Assembly (NCBI GenBank): GCA_964429715.1
Contig: CAYSCV010000054.1
Span: forward strand, 1 to 9,290
Direction: 5' to 3'
Origin: JACPNA01 sp964429715
GTDB lineage: Archaea; Nanobdellota; Nanobdellia; Woesearchaeales; GW2011-AR9
Length of the DNA: 9,290 nucleotides
In this document: positions 1-6,891 of the stretch, one piece after another
Layout: each line of letters begins with the position of its first letter
Numbering within the stretch: the first letter of the stretch is position 1
Translations under genes and position numbers: made by a program
Notes under the pieces: generated by a model
What the model saw: the letters and a program-made list of their open reading frames with translations, nothing else
The model's database searches: none
What the model was told of the DNA's origin: nothing

Positions 1-138
1 ACCAAATATAATTTAAATTGTGCAGTTATCTGTAACTGTGAACAAATTTCAAAAATAATTCACAGTTACTATAGGTGCTTAGATAAGCTTAAAATTGCGC
101 CGTTGCAAAGGTTGCTCGCGGCAACTTCGGAACGTTAG
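1..138 (+). CDS. Possible C-terminal end of a gene entering from the left edge
   Basis: Frame 1 is open from the first base to a TAG at 136-138 (45 codons), while the other two plus-strand frames are closed within the first few codons. The encoded tail is Cys-rich near its start (four Cys, including CNC) and ends in a helix-like stretch around APLQRLLAATSER. I do not recognise the protein. A hairpin and T8 tract lie 14 nt after the stop, as expected for the end of a plus-strand transcript, and this is the main support. The stretch at about 95-150 is more GC-rich than its surroundings and can also be drawn as small hairpins, so a structured RNA is the main alternative. A 45-codon open frame can occur by chance in DNA of this composition. 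Confidence 0.4.
   Translation, partial: TKYNLNCAVICNCEQISKIIHSYYRCLDKLKIAPLQRLLAATSER
32..69. repeat. 11-bp perfect inverted repeat with 16-nt loop
   Basis: GTAACTGTGAA at 32-42 is exactly complementary to TTCACAGTTAC at 59-69. A further CAGTTA at 23-28 pairs with TAACTG at 33-38, so the same six-base core appears three times in alternating orientation within 50 bp. No T-tract follows on either strand, so it does not look like an intrinsic terminator. It lies inside the possible partial gene at 1-138, so it may be coincidental, an operator, or part of a structured RNA. Confidence 0.5.
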
Positions 139-152
139 TGACCGAATCTCTT

Positions 153-206
153 TGAGAAGTTTGAGTAGAAAAGGTCATTATTCAAACTTCTCATTATCTT
201 TTTTTT
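153..206 (+). terminator. Hairpin plus T8 tract, plus-strand terminator
   Basis: A 12-bp perfect stem (TGAGAAGTTTGA at 153-164, TCAAACTTCTCA at 182-193) with a 17-nt loop is followed by TTATC and eight T residues (199-206). The T-tract is on the plus strand, so it would end a plus-strand transcript from the left. Archaeal RNA polymerase terminates at oligo-T, with hairpins being optional. The T-tract overlaps the last codons of the convergent minus-strand gene, where it encodes the Lys pair before the stop. On the minus strand the same hairpin sits just after the stop codon but has no T-tract. Confidence 0.6.
187..197 (+). repeat. CTTCTCATTAT element, copy 1 of 2
   Basis: This 11-mer forms the 3' arm of the terminator at 153-206 and runs into its T-tract. 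The same 11-mer occurs at 5857-5867 in the terminator after PhoH2, again pairing with GAGAAG upstream and again followed by one base and TTTT. Confidence 0.5.
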
Positions 207-1249
207 GGTTCAACGAGTTGAAGATTTGTAGTTGGTCGACCAGGCATTCTTAATCTGTGAAGAGTAGAAAGAGAGGGGGAAGAGGAGGGAGAGGGATCAT
301 AGATGGGATGTGGAGATTGAAGTAGAACAGCAAGAGCTAAAGAGGAATTGGAGGGTGTTGAGCTAGGGGAAGAGGAAGAGGGAAAAGGAGGAGGTAAGGC
401 TCGAGAAGGAAGAGGGGGTGGAACGTCCGAGGAATATTCTTGTGATTTTTGCGGGGAACTACATAAGAGACGTAATTGGGCTTCGTATGATTTGAGAGCA
501 ATAGGAGGAACGTATTGTTGAGCGAGTTGCAGAAGTATTTCTAAAGAAGGAGTATTGTTTGATTTTAAACGAGAGCTGAAAAGACTATCCTCTTTTAAGC
601 CAAAAAGGTAGTTACTACTTTCAATGCTGGCGGAGCCATCAAAAGAACCTGTGGGGGTAAGATAAAGCAGACGAGCAAGAGGTTGAATTGTAGCATCATC
701 ACCATAGCGGAGCATAATGGTTTTTTGATTTGTGACGTCATGATATCTTTTTAAGTATTGTTCAGCATATTTTCTTCCACCACAAAACGGGATGACAAAC
801 GGATGGGAGAGAGCGTCATGTATGTCGATTTCGTGCGAAGGAGAGCGATACAGTGTTTGATAATCCACCACAAATATTTTGTCGTTATCTTGCTGTTCGA
901 TCATTTTATAAAATTCATGGGTAGAGAGAGTACCGGCACCGTTCCGAGAACCAAGCGTGATAAGTTCTTTTATTTTTGAGGAGGTATTAAGCTGATTTTG
1001 GGTATGAGTAAACACAACAACGGATGTGCCTTTTTTGGTACGACCGGTGATAATGGCGCTCGCGGAGGTATACCATTGTTTCCATAGTTGGGATTCAGCG
1101 GAGGCGGCGATTTTAAAGCGTAGAAGTTCAGGCATGTAGGCAGGAGTGCATTTTTGGGCAAGGCATTGATCAAAAGCAGCGCCAGGGGAACTGCCGGTGA
1201 ATTCTTCAGCGATGATGTCCTGAGAGGCACGCAGTTTATATTGAGTCAT
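194..1249 (-). CDS. Unrecognised 351-aa protein with Pro/Ser-rich C-terminal tail
   Basis: Function not recognised. Residues 1-260 look like a folded, soluble mixed alpha/beta domain with alternating hydrophobic strands (SVVVFTHT near 76-83, KIFVVDY at 124-130, FVIPFCGG at 151-158). No signal peptide or membrane helix is evident. Residues about 264-337 are low-complexity, rich in Pro and Ser (PPPLPS, ALPPPFP, runs of Ser), and so probably disordered or a linker; the protein ends in a short basic tail. The ATG start is supported by a TATA element centred 26.5 bp upstream, implying a leaderless mRNA. The gene is divergent from the Rad50-type gene, 183 bp apart. The coding strand of the tail is almost pure pyrimidine. 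Composition and a long clean frame make it a real gene, but no catalytic motif supports a role. Confidence 0.8.
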   Translation of the reverse strand: MTQYKLRASQDIIAEEFTGSSPGAAFDQCLAQKCTPAYMPELLRFKIAASAESQLWKQWYTSASAIITGRTKKGTSVVVFTHTQNQLNTSSKIKELITLGSRNGAGTLSTHEFYKMIEQQDNDKIFVVDYQTLYRSPSHEIDIHDALSHPFVIPFCGGRKYAEQYLKRYHDVTNQKTIMLRYGDDATIQPLARLLYLTPTGSFDGSASIESSNYLFGLKEDSLFSSRLKSNNTPSLEILLQLAQQYVPPIALKSYEAQLRLLCSSPQKSQEYSSDVPPPLPSRALPPPFPSSSSPSSTPSNSSLALAVLLQSPHPIYDPSPSSSPSLSTLHRLRMPGRPTTNLQLVEPKKR

Positions 1250-1270
1250 AGTACTATTCCCTTTGAGGTC

Positions 1271-1280
1271 TATTTTTAAA
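1271..1280 (-). promoter_or_regulatory. TATA box of the minus-strand gene at 194-1249
   Basis: On the minus strand the element reads TTTAAAAATA. Its centre (about 1275.5) is 26.5 bp from the A of the start codon at 1249, the usual archaeal distance from TATA centre to transcription start, so the transcript is predicted to be leaderless. The hexamer TAGACC (minus strand) flanks the box on both sides, at 1267-1272 and 1287-1292, exactly 20 bp apart. Confidence 0.6.
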
Positions 1281-1403
1281 GATTTTGGTCTAAATTCTAT
1301 AATAGTAACAAAAATGAAAAATGGACTAAAATGAAGAGAAAGAGATAGTTTTAGAATAATGAGGGAAGTTAGAGTAGAATATATAGATTCGCAGACATAA
1401 TAG

Positions 1404-1411
1404 TATATAAA
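1404..1411 (+). promoter_or_regulatory. TATA box of the Rad50-type gene
   Basis: TATATAAA is centred 25.5 bp upstream of the ATG at 1433. This predicts transcription starting on or beside the start codon. No convincing Shine-Dalgarno motif is present before the ATG. The identical octamer at the identical distance occurs before the gene at 3948. Confidence 0.7.
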
Positions 1412-1432
1412 TTATACCTGGAAGAAAAAAGT

Positions 1433-3841
1433 ATGCAGTTACATTCACTTACGTTAACAAATATTCGATCGTATATACGGGAGATAATTACGTTTCCTGA
1501 AGGATCGATCATGCTCTCAGGAGATATTGGTTCGGGGAAGTCTTCTATTTTATTAGCGATTGAGTTTGCGTTATTTGGAGCAATGAGACCAGATCTGCCC
1601 GCGGAAGCGTTATTACGCAAAGGAATGACGCAAGGGTCAGTAGAGTTAGAGTTGACGATTGATGGAAAGAGAATTGTGATTAAACGAAATCTGAAGAAAG
1701 AGCAGGATGTGATTAAACAAACAGCAGGATATATTATTACAAATGGGGTGAAGAAAGAAGGAACGCCGGTGGAATTGAAAGCGGAAGTGATGGGTCTATT
1801 GGGGTATCCAGAAGAGCTGGTTGGCAAAAACAAGAATTATATTTTTAGGTTTACAGTGTATACACCGCAAGAAGACATGAAATATATTCTGCAGGAAAGT
1901 GCGGATGTGCGGTTAGATGTGTTACGAAAAGTGTTCAATATTGATAAGTATAAGAATATTCGCGAGAATGTGCAACTGTATTTGCGGCAGATGAGGGTGG
2001 AGATTGCAAGTGCGGAGGGCAAAGTTGAACCGCTGGATACATTAGTTGGGCAAGAACAGCAGATACGTGAAGAGTTGGTGATGAAACGAAAAGAGAGAGA
2101 TGAATTGATACCACGATTAGATTTGTTGCGGGGGGGATTGGATGAAAAGAAGAAGTATCAGGAATTGTTAGAACTGGCGCAAAAGCAACGAAGAGAGTTA
2201 TTAGAACAGAAAAATCTATTGGAAGCGTCACGAGATGAGAAAAAGAGGTATAGTGATAATTTACATCAGCAGGAGGAACAGATACTCCTGCAACTGCAAC
2301 AGTTACAGCTGCCAGAAGGAAAGAAATTGTTAGGAGTGACGGAAGAATTACGCCGAGCAGAGATTGAAAAAAATCATTTTATACAGCGCAGGCAACAGGC
2401 GCAATTTAAAGTACAAACGATACAGCAACGAATGAATGAGGTACAGCAGGAATTGAAGATTTTGTTGGAAGCGATTAGTGTTCTTGAAGAAAAAGAAAAA
2501 ATTGGACAGCAGTTAGTTGAACAGGTTGCAGATAAAGAAGAAGTGAAGGATAAAGCAAAGCAGATAGAAGAGTTATTAGAGAAAACGTTGGAATTGTTGA
2601 CAAAGAATAAGACGTTAATGGATTCAGCAAAAGAAGTGCAATTAAATGTGATTGGATTACATCATTGTCCCATGTGTTATCAGGATGTTTCAGAAGAGCA
2701 TAAACATAAAATAGTACTGCAGGAGCAACAAAAAGTAGGGGTGGCAGAAACGTTGTTGAAAGATCTGCAAAGCAAGAAAGAATTGATGATGGGGCAGAAA
2801 GAGGAATTTAGGCGCAAGATGGATTTGATACTGGAGAAAGAGCAGCAGTTGATACGAATACGAACAGAAGTGATGCAATTACGTGAGAAGAAGAGAATAA
2901 TAGGAGAGAGGCAGGAAGTGGTACGGCAATTAGCACAGGAAAATAATTATGCAATGGAGCAATGGCAGGCTATCGAGAAAGAATGGACGATAGAGCAATG
3001 GCAGCAGAAGATTGAAGAGCTGCAGAAAATATATACATTATTATTACAACAGCAACAGTTGGAACAAACGGTGAGGCAAGTACAGGAACAGCAACGAATA
3101 CTAGAGAAAGAAAGTCAGAATATTGAAGAAAGGTTGGAGGGGGTGATTACACAGCTAGAATTAAAACAGGATACGACAGAACAGATGAAAAGGTTACGTG
3201 AAGAAGTGCAGAATATTACGTTGCAAGAGCGGGAAATTGAGGTGGGAATGGCGCGTTTGCAGGTGATGATTGAAGCGTTTGAACTAAAGCGAAAAGAGTT
3301 AGATGAAGTGATTGAAGTGTTGAAAGAAGAGAAAAATAAGTTATTACGAAAGAAAGAGATGTATAATTGGTTAGAAGAATATTTTTTGCCGTTGACGTTT
3401 ACGATTGAGAAGCATATCATGACACACATTCATAGGACATTTGCCGAGGTGTTTGCAGAATGGTTTTCGATATTGATTGATGGTGAAGAGGTGTATGCAA
3501 CAATTGATGATAGTTTTTCACCAGTGATTACGCAAAATGGACATGAAGTGGCGTTTACTAATTTAAGTGGGGGAGAGAGGACTTCTGTTGCGTTAGCGTA
3601 TAGATTAGCGTTGAATAAAGTAATTCATGAGGTGATTCAAGAGGTTAAGACAAAAGAGTTGTTGATATTAGATGAGCCGACGGATGGGTTCAGCTCGGAA
3701 CAATTGGATAAAGTGCGGGAAGTGTTAGAGAGAATGTCGTTAAAGCAGACGATTATTGTATCACATGAAGCAAAGATTGAGACGTTTGTTTCGAATGTGA
3801 TACGGGTTAGGAAGGAGGGGCATGTGAGTTGTGTGGGATGA
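1433..3841 (+). CDS. rad50: Rad50/SbcC-like DNA double-strand-break repair ATPase
   Basis: Rad50 is an ABC-type ATPase that, with the Mre11 nuclease, tethers and processes DNA ends on the nucleoid. The 802-aa protein has every hallmark in order: first strand MQLHSLTLTNIRSY, Walker A GDIGSGKS (30-37), Q-loop Gln146 in VYTPQE, a long Glu/Gln/Lys-rich coiled coil (about 185-405), Zn-hook CPMC (412-415), a returning coil (about 425-640), signature LSGGER (711-716), Walker B LLILDE (743-748) followed by the PTDGF D-loop region, and H-loop His778. The arms are about 220 residues each, slightly shorter than in many archaeal Rad50 proteins of roughly 880 aa. The hook in mid-protein separates it from SMC proteins, which have a hinge domain. 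No mre11, herA or nurA lies next to it here. SbcC-type naming cannot be excluded. Confidence 0.92.
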   Translation: MQLHSLTLTNIRSYIREIITFPEGSIMLSGDIGSGKSSILLAIEFALFGAMRPDLPAEALLRKGMTQGSVELELTIDGKRIVIKRNLKKEQDVIKQTAGYIITNGVKKEGTPVELKAEVMGLLGYPEELVGKNKNYIFRFTVYTPQEDMKYILQESADVRLDVLRKVFNIDKYKNIRENVQLYLRQMRVEIASAEGKVEPLDTLVGQEQQIREELVMKRKERDELIPRLDLLRGGLDEKKKYQELLELAQKQRRELLEQKNLLEASRDEKKRYSDNLHQQEEQILLQLQQLQLPEGKKLLGVTEELRRAEIEKNHFIQRRQQAQFKVQTIQQRMNEVQQELKILLEAISVLEEKEKIGQQLVEQVADKEEVKDKAKQIEELLEKTLELLTKNKTLMDSAKEVQLNVIGLHHCPMCYQDVSEEHKHKIVLQEQQKVGVAETLLKDLQSKKELMMGQKEEFRRKMDLILEKEQQLIRIRTEVMQLREKKRIIGERQEVVRQLAQENNYAMEQWQAIEKEWTIEQWQQKIEELQKIYTLLLQQQQLEQTVRQVQEQQRILEKESQNIEERLEGVITQLELKQDTTEQMKRLREEVQNITLQEREIEVGMARLQVMIEAFELKRKELDEVIEVLKEEKNKLLRKKEMYNWLEEYFLPLTFTIEKHIMTHIHRTFAEVFAEWFSILIDGEEVYATIDDSFSPVITQNGHEVAFTNLSGGERTSVALAYRLALNKVIHEVIQEVKTKELLILDEPTDGFSSEQLDKVREVLERMSLKQTIIVSHEAKIETFVSNVIRVRKEGHVSCVG

Positions 3842-3918
3842 GAGGTGATTTGTCACTGAAAAATTGTGTGTGTTGTAATATACGCATTGTTACTTTGTGT
3901 TTTGAGTATAGAAATGAA

Positions 3919-3926
3919 TATATAAA
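3919..3926 (+). promoter_or_regulatory. TATA box of the 165-aa gene / PhoH2 unit
   Basis: TATATAAA is centred 25.5 bp before the ATG at 3948, the same octamer and spacing as the Rad50 gene promoter. It lies in the 106-bp gap after that gene, so this is a new, leaderless transcription unit and not read-through alone. The first half of the gap is T/G-rich (for example CTTTGTGTTTT at 3893-3903) and could hold an oligo-T termination site for the upstream gene, but no strong hairpin is visible. Confidence 0.7.
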
Positions 3927-3947
3927 CAATTTATTCTGCGAAGGGTT

Positions 3948-4445
3948 ATGGATTTACATTCAATTATAGAACGATTGCAAAATCCGCAGGTGCGCCTAGA
4001 GGATAATAGTTCTTTTTGTTGTGATGATGAGACGATCGGAACGTTATATGGGTTTGTGGTGAGTACGGCGGCGTTGAGTTTTTCTCCAGGATTATTCTCA
4101 TTTCGACATAAAGGGTTAAGTACAGATGTACTAGATGGTTTTAAAAGAAGATTTCAGGTGGCATCACGAAATTTTTTGTATCAACGGTTGGGGCAGTTAG
4201 AGCTGCGAGAAGTGAATCCACAAAAATTTTGTGAAGAGTATTATCCTAAACAATTTCGTGAGGATATTATGCCTGATTCGATTGAATATAAAGTGATGAG
4301 ATTGGCAAAAGAAGGGGAATTTGCACAAATTGGAACAAAAATGAAAGAAGGTGCACAAGCGTATCATATTGAAGCATTACGGCAAGGAAAACCGCATTAT
4401 AGGTTCGTGGCAGAATATAATGAGATCTTAAATGCGTTGGGTTAA
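3948..4445 (+). CDS. Unrecognised 165-aa protein in an operon with PhoH2
   Basis: I do not recognise the family. The protein is soluble, with no signal peptide or membrane helix. It has an adjacent Cys pair (residues 24-25) followed by an acidic turn, a hydrophobic segment (YGFVVSTAALSF), and a C-terminal two-thirds that looks mainly helical with alternating basic and acidic patches (FKRRFQVASRNFLYQRLG; MRLAKEGEFAQIGTKMKEG). The ATG is set by a TATA box at the leaderless distance. Its stop is only 5 nt before the PhoH2 start, so the two are surely co-transcribed and probably translationally coupled. In mycobacteria PhoH2 is also preceded by a small co-transcribed partner (PhoAT), so a regulatory or RNA-binding partner role is a fair hypothesis. 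No sequence similarity to PhoAT is claimed. Confidence 0.82.
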   Translation: MDLHSIIERLQNPQVRLEDNSSFCCDDETIGTLYGFVVSTAALSFSPGLFSFRHKGLSTDVLDGFKRRFQVASRNFLYQRLGQLELREVNPQKFCEEYYPKQFREDIMPDSIEYKVMRLAKEGEFAQIGTKMKEGAQAYHIEALRQGKPHYRFVAEYNEILNALG

Positions 4446-4450
4446 AACGA

Positions 4451-5824
4451 ATGATAAAACGTTATATTCTTGATACAAGTGTATTACTCCATGATCCGGG
4501 AGCGTTGTATAATTTTCAAGAGCATGATGTCTATATCCTTCGAGAGGTCACAGAAGAACTGGATCGATTTAAGCGAGGAACAGAAGAAAAAAATGTGCAT
4601 GCACGCCAAGTGGCACGAACATTAGAAGATTTGACAGCAGAAAGGATTACACAAGAAGGGATAGCGTTAGGAGAAGAGAAAGGAAAATTATATTTTTTAA
4701 GCGATGATTCAGTTCTGAATAGAAAAGAGGGAAAAATAGGAGTTCAACAACAAATCGTACAAGGATTAGATCAATTGTTACAAATTGCACATAATAATTT
4801 TGGGTATAATGATGATGTGATTTTACGTCGAGCAAAGAAATTACAGGAAGAAGATAAAGAAAAACCAGTAGTTATTGTTTCTAAGGATATTACGTTACGA
4901 ATTCGAGCAAGAACATTAGGATTACATGCGGAAGATTACAGATATGATAAAGCGGCAATTGATTTGAATGCGTTTTTTCGTAAAGGAAATGATGTTGTGG
5001 AAGTGCCAAATGAATTAGTTGATCAGTTACATTCAAAAAATAGGGCGGAAGTACCAGATTATTTCCAAGAGATTATGCCACAAGGGATGACAGAAAATCA
5101 GTATTTTACACTGAAATCTGGATCACAATCAATATTTGTCAAATATCGAAAAGGGGAATTACAGAAATTACGAGAAAATAAAAAAGTAGAAGGTATTTCA
5201 CCAAGAAATAATGGGCAACGATTTCTTCTTGATGCGTGTCTTGATTCTGAGATTGAAATTGTTTCGGCGCTTGGAAAAGCAGGGACGGGAAAAACGATTA
5301 TTGCTTTGGCAGCAGGTATTTATCAAGCAACACAAGGAACAGAGAAGAGATATGAAAAAGTGGTAGTGTTTCGCCCGATGATGCAGGCGGGAAAAGAGTT
5401 GGGGTTTCTTCCAGGGGATTTAGATGATAAAATTGGGCCGTATTTTAAGCCAATCGATACGGCGTTAAAAATTATTTTAGGGGATGCGGCGGCTGATTAT
5501 GCAAAATATTCTGATTTTATTGAATGTATGCCGATTAATTTTGCACGCGGGGATACGATTCACAATAGTTATATCATTATTGATGAAGCACAGAATTTTA
5601 CGGCAAAAGAGTTAAAGTTAATTGGTTCGAGAGCGGGAATCAAATCAAAATTGGTGATTGTGGGTGATCCGTTTCAGAGTGATAATCCATATTTAGATGA
5701 GAAGAGTAATGGACTTACGGTCTTAACAGATCGTTTTCGAGGAAAAGTGCCGGAATTTGCATATGTTGTCCTTGATAAAGGGGAGAGAAGCAGAGTTGCA
5801 GGAATTTTTGCGGATTATTTGTAG
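4451..5824 (+). CDS. phoH2: PhoH2: PIN ribonuclease domain fused to PhoH-type ATPase
   Basis: PhoH2 proteins combine a PIN-domain ribonuclease with a PhoH ATPase and unwind and cleave RNA (shown for mycobacterial PhoH2). The N-terminal PIN domain (about 1-165) shows YILDTSVLLHDP with Asp8, the acidic pair Glu35-Glu36 in VTEELD, Asp121-Asp122, and Asp146 in VSKDITLR, giving a complete acidic site. The ATPase domain (about 245-457) has Walker A GKAGTGKT (275-282), Walker B IIIDEAQN with Asp378-Glu379, and VIVGDPFQSD (Asp406, Gln409). At 457 aa it is full length for the family, and no key residue is missing. It follows the 165-aa gene by 5 nt with no Shine-Dalgarno or TATA element of its own, so expression depends on the upstream gene. 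The likely cytoplasmic role is RNA decay or stress-linked RNA processing; the biological target is unknown. Confidence 0.92.
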   Translation: MIKRYILDTSVLLHDPGALYNFQEHDVYILREVTEELDRFKRGTEEKNVHARQVARTLEDLTAERITQEGIALGEEKGKLYFLSDDSVLNRKEGKIGVQQQIVQGLDQLLQIAHNNFGYNDDVILRRAKKLQEEDKEKPVVIVSKDITLRIRARTLGLHAEDYRYDKAAIDLNAFFRKGNDVVEVPNELVDQLHSKNRAEVPDYFQEIMPQGMTENQYFTLKSGSQSIFVKYRKGELQKLRENKKVEGISPRNNGQRFLLDACLDSEIEIVSALGKAGTGKTIIALAAGIYQATQGTEKRYEKVVVFRPMMQAGKELGFLPGDLDDKIGPYFKPIDTALKIILGDAAADYAKYSDFIECMPINFARGDTIHNSYIIIDEAQNFTAKELKLIGSRAGIKSKLVIVGDPFQSDNPYLDEKSNGLTVLTDRFRGKVPEFAYVVLDKGERSRVAGIFADYL

Positions 5825-5827
5825 AAA

Positions 5828-5878
5828 GAGAAGAGTACATTGGTTATTTTTAATGGCTTCTCATTATGTTTTATTCTT
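5828..5878 (+). terminator. Terminator between convergent PhoH2 and Lrp genes
   Basis: GAGAAG (5828-5833) pairs with CTTCTC (5857-5862); inside it CATT (5838-5841) pairs with AATG (5852-5855). The 3' arm continues ATTATGTTTTATTCTT, a T-rich run reaching the last codon of the convergent gene. The 3' half repeats the sequence of the terminator at 153-206: CTTCTCATTAT followed by one base and TTTT. Because GAGAAG/CTTCTC is symmetric, the stem also forms on the minus strand, where TTTCT follows, so it may serve both genes. Confidence 0.5.
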
Positions 5879-6854
5879 AAAAATACACAAATTTATGTTC
5901 TTTGGAAATGGTGATTATATCAATTTTTTTTATAATGTCGGCATATTTATCTTTTATTTCAGAGATGATAGAATTAAATTCTATTTCTGAATACATTTCA
6001 AATTCTGGTTCGAGATCCCAGTTTCCCAATACTTTTACATCATGGATAATATTCTTGTTCATGTTAAAATATTGTTGGAGTGATTTAAGTCTTTCTTTTT
6101 GAGGATTGTCGATATATACCATTGTTTTGAAAAAATGAATCCCTAGTTTTTCGTAATTTAATGCTATTTTAAATCCGAGGATAATTTTATTTTTTAGAAG
6201 TTTTTTTATTCGGTAATTCACAATACGCGTGGTTGTTTTTAATTGATTTGCAATATCAATTATTGATGTTCTCGCATTTTTACTGATAATTTTGATTATT
6301 TCTAAGTCAAATGGTTCGATCTTTACGGGTGTATCTTTTCCCATAATTATGCGTGAATGATTTAATAATGAGGGAATTTTTAAGAGATAATTTCGGTTAT
6401 ACGTTGTTGCTTGGACAAGTATGGCAATGGCTTTTTGGTTAATATATCCTGCAAAGTCACTTAAGATATTATTTTGAATTATTTCCATATTTTCGATGCT
6501 GTCAGTTTCTGCCGAGATAATTATATCCCAGTTTCCTTTGCAGGATACAAGCCACTTGATTGATTTATTTTGTTTTATTTTTTCTATGAGTTCATGACAT
6601 TTGGTTGAAGTAATATGTTGTAAAGAGAGACATAGCTTGAATTGGATTATATTTAACTTTGAGAGATTTATAATAGATTGATATTGAGTGATAATATTTT
6701 CTTCTTCGAGACGTTTTATGCGGTAATTGACAACTTCGGTAGAGAGGCCGACTTTTTTTGCAATTTTAGAACAGGGTTGGCGGGCATTTAGGTCTAATTC
6801 ATAGAGGATCTTACGATCTTTTAAATCTAATGGGAAGATTTGATTTAAGCTCAT
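5877..6854 (-). CDS. Tandem-repeat Lrp/AsnC-family transcriptional regulator
   Basis: Lrp/AsnC proteins bind DNA through an N-terminal winged helix-turn-helix and sense amino acids or other small molecules through a RAM domain. This 325-aa protein is about twice the family's usual 150 aa and holds two full copies. Repeat 1 (about 8-160) has LDLKDRKILYELDLNAR, recognition segment VVNYRIKRL (41-49) and GNWD (107-110). Repeat 2 (about 178-325) has FDLEIIKIISKNAR, IVNYRIKKL (211-219) and GNWD (277-280). NAR, NYRIK and GNWD all recur at an offset of exactly 170 residues. The ATG is fixed by a TATA element 26.5 bp upstream, predicting a leaderless mRNA. It is divergent from the orphan pair at 6992-8171 across a 137-bp AT-rich region with a palindrome, so autoregulation and control of that pair are likely but unproven. 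The effector is unknown. Confidence 0.88.
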   Translation of the reverse strand: MSLNQIFPLDLKDRKILYELDLNARQPCSKIAKKVGLSTEVVNYRIKRLEEENIITQYQSIINLSKLNIIQFKLCLSLQHITSTKCHELIEKIKQNKSIKWLVSCKGNWDIIISAETDSIENMEIIQNNILSDFAGYINQKAIAILVQATTYNRNYLLKIPSLLNHSRIIMGKDTPVKIEPFDLEIIKIISKNARTSIIDIANQLKTTTRIVNYRIKKLLKNKIILGFKIALNYEKLGIHFFKTMVYIDNPQKERLKSLQQYFNMNKNIIHDVKVLGNWDLEPEFEMYSEIEFNSIISEIKDKYADIIKKIDIITISKEHKFVYF

Positions 6855-6876
6855 TTTTTATATAAATTACATCTAA

Positions 6877-6884
6877 TATATAAA
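6877..6884 (-). promoter_or_regulatory. TATA box of the tandem Lrp gene
   Basis: On the minus strand the box reads TTTATATA, centred 26.5 bp from the start codon at 6854, so the mRNA is predicted to be leaderless. TATATAAATT occurs twice on the plus strand (6859-6868 and 6877-6886), 18 bp apart. The copy nearer the gene is too close to act as its promoter. Confidence 0.6.
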
Positions 6885-6891
6885 TTTTGTT

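Noticed and set aside
90..150. tRNA or C/D-box RNA in the GC-rich left-edge segment
   Set aside because: No T-arm consensus, no cloverleaf pairing, and no paired C and D boxes can be found on either strand.
261..295. G-rich plus-strand run, possible G-quadruplex
   Set aside because: Only three separate runs of three or more G are present in a suitable span, and the purine tract is explained by the Pro/Ser codons on the opposite strand.
758..979. 73-codon plus-strand open frame opposite the 351-aa gene
   Set aside because: It lies entirely within a convincing minus-strand gene, has no promoter or ribosome-binding site, and its protein has no sensible domain pattern.
970..1230. 86-codon minus-strand frame overlapping the 351-aa gene in another frame
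   Set aside because: It is a frame shadow of the longer gene, with no start signal of its own and low-complexity Leu/Pro composition.
1359..1400. 13-codon frame upstream of the Rad50 gene as a leader peptide
   Set aside because: It lies upstream of the TATA box at 1404-1411, so it would not be part of the predicted leaderless transcript.
1369..1833. 154-codon minus-strand open frame across the start of the Rad50 gene
   Set aside because: It is antisense to the conserved Walker A region of Rad50, so its length is a by-product of the strong purine bias of that gene. The other antisense frames at 1837-2231, 2690-2878 and 3115-3429 are rejected for the same reason.
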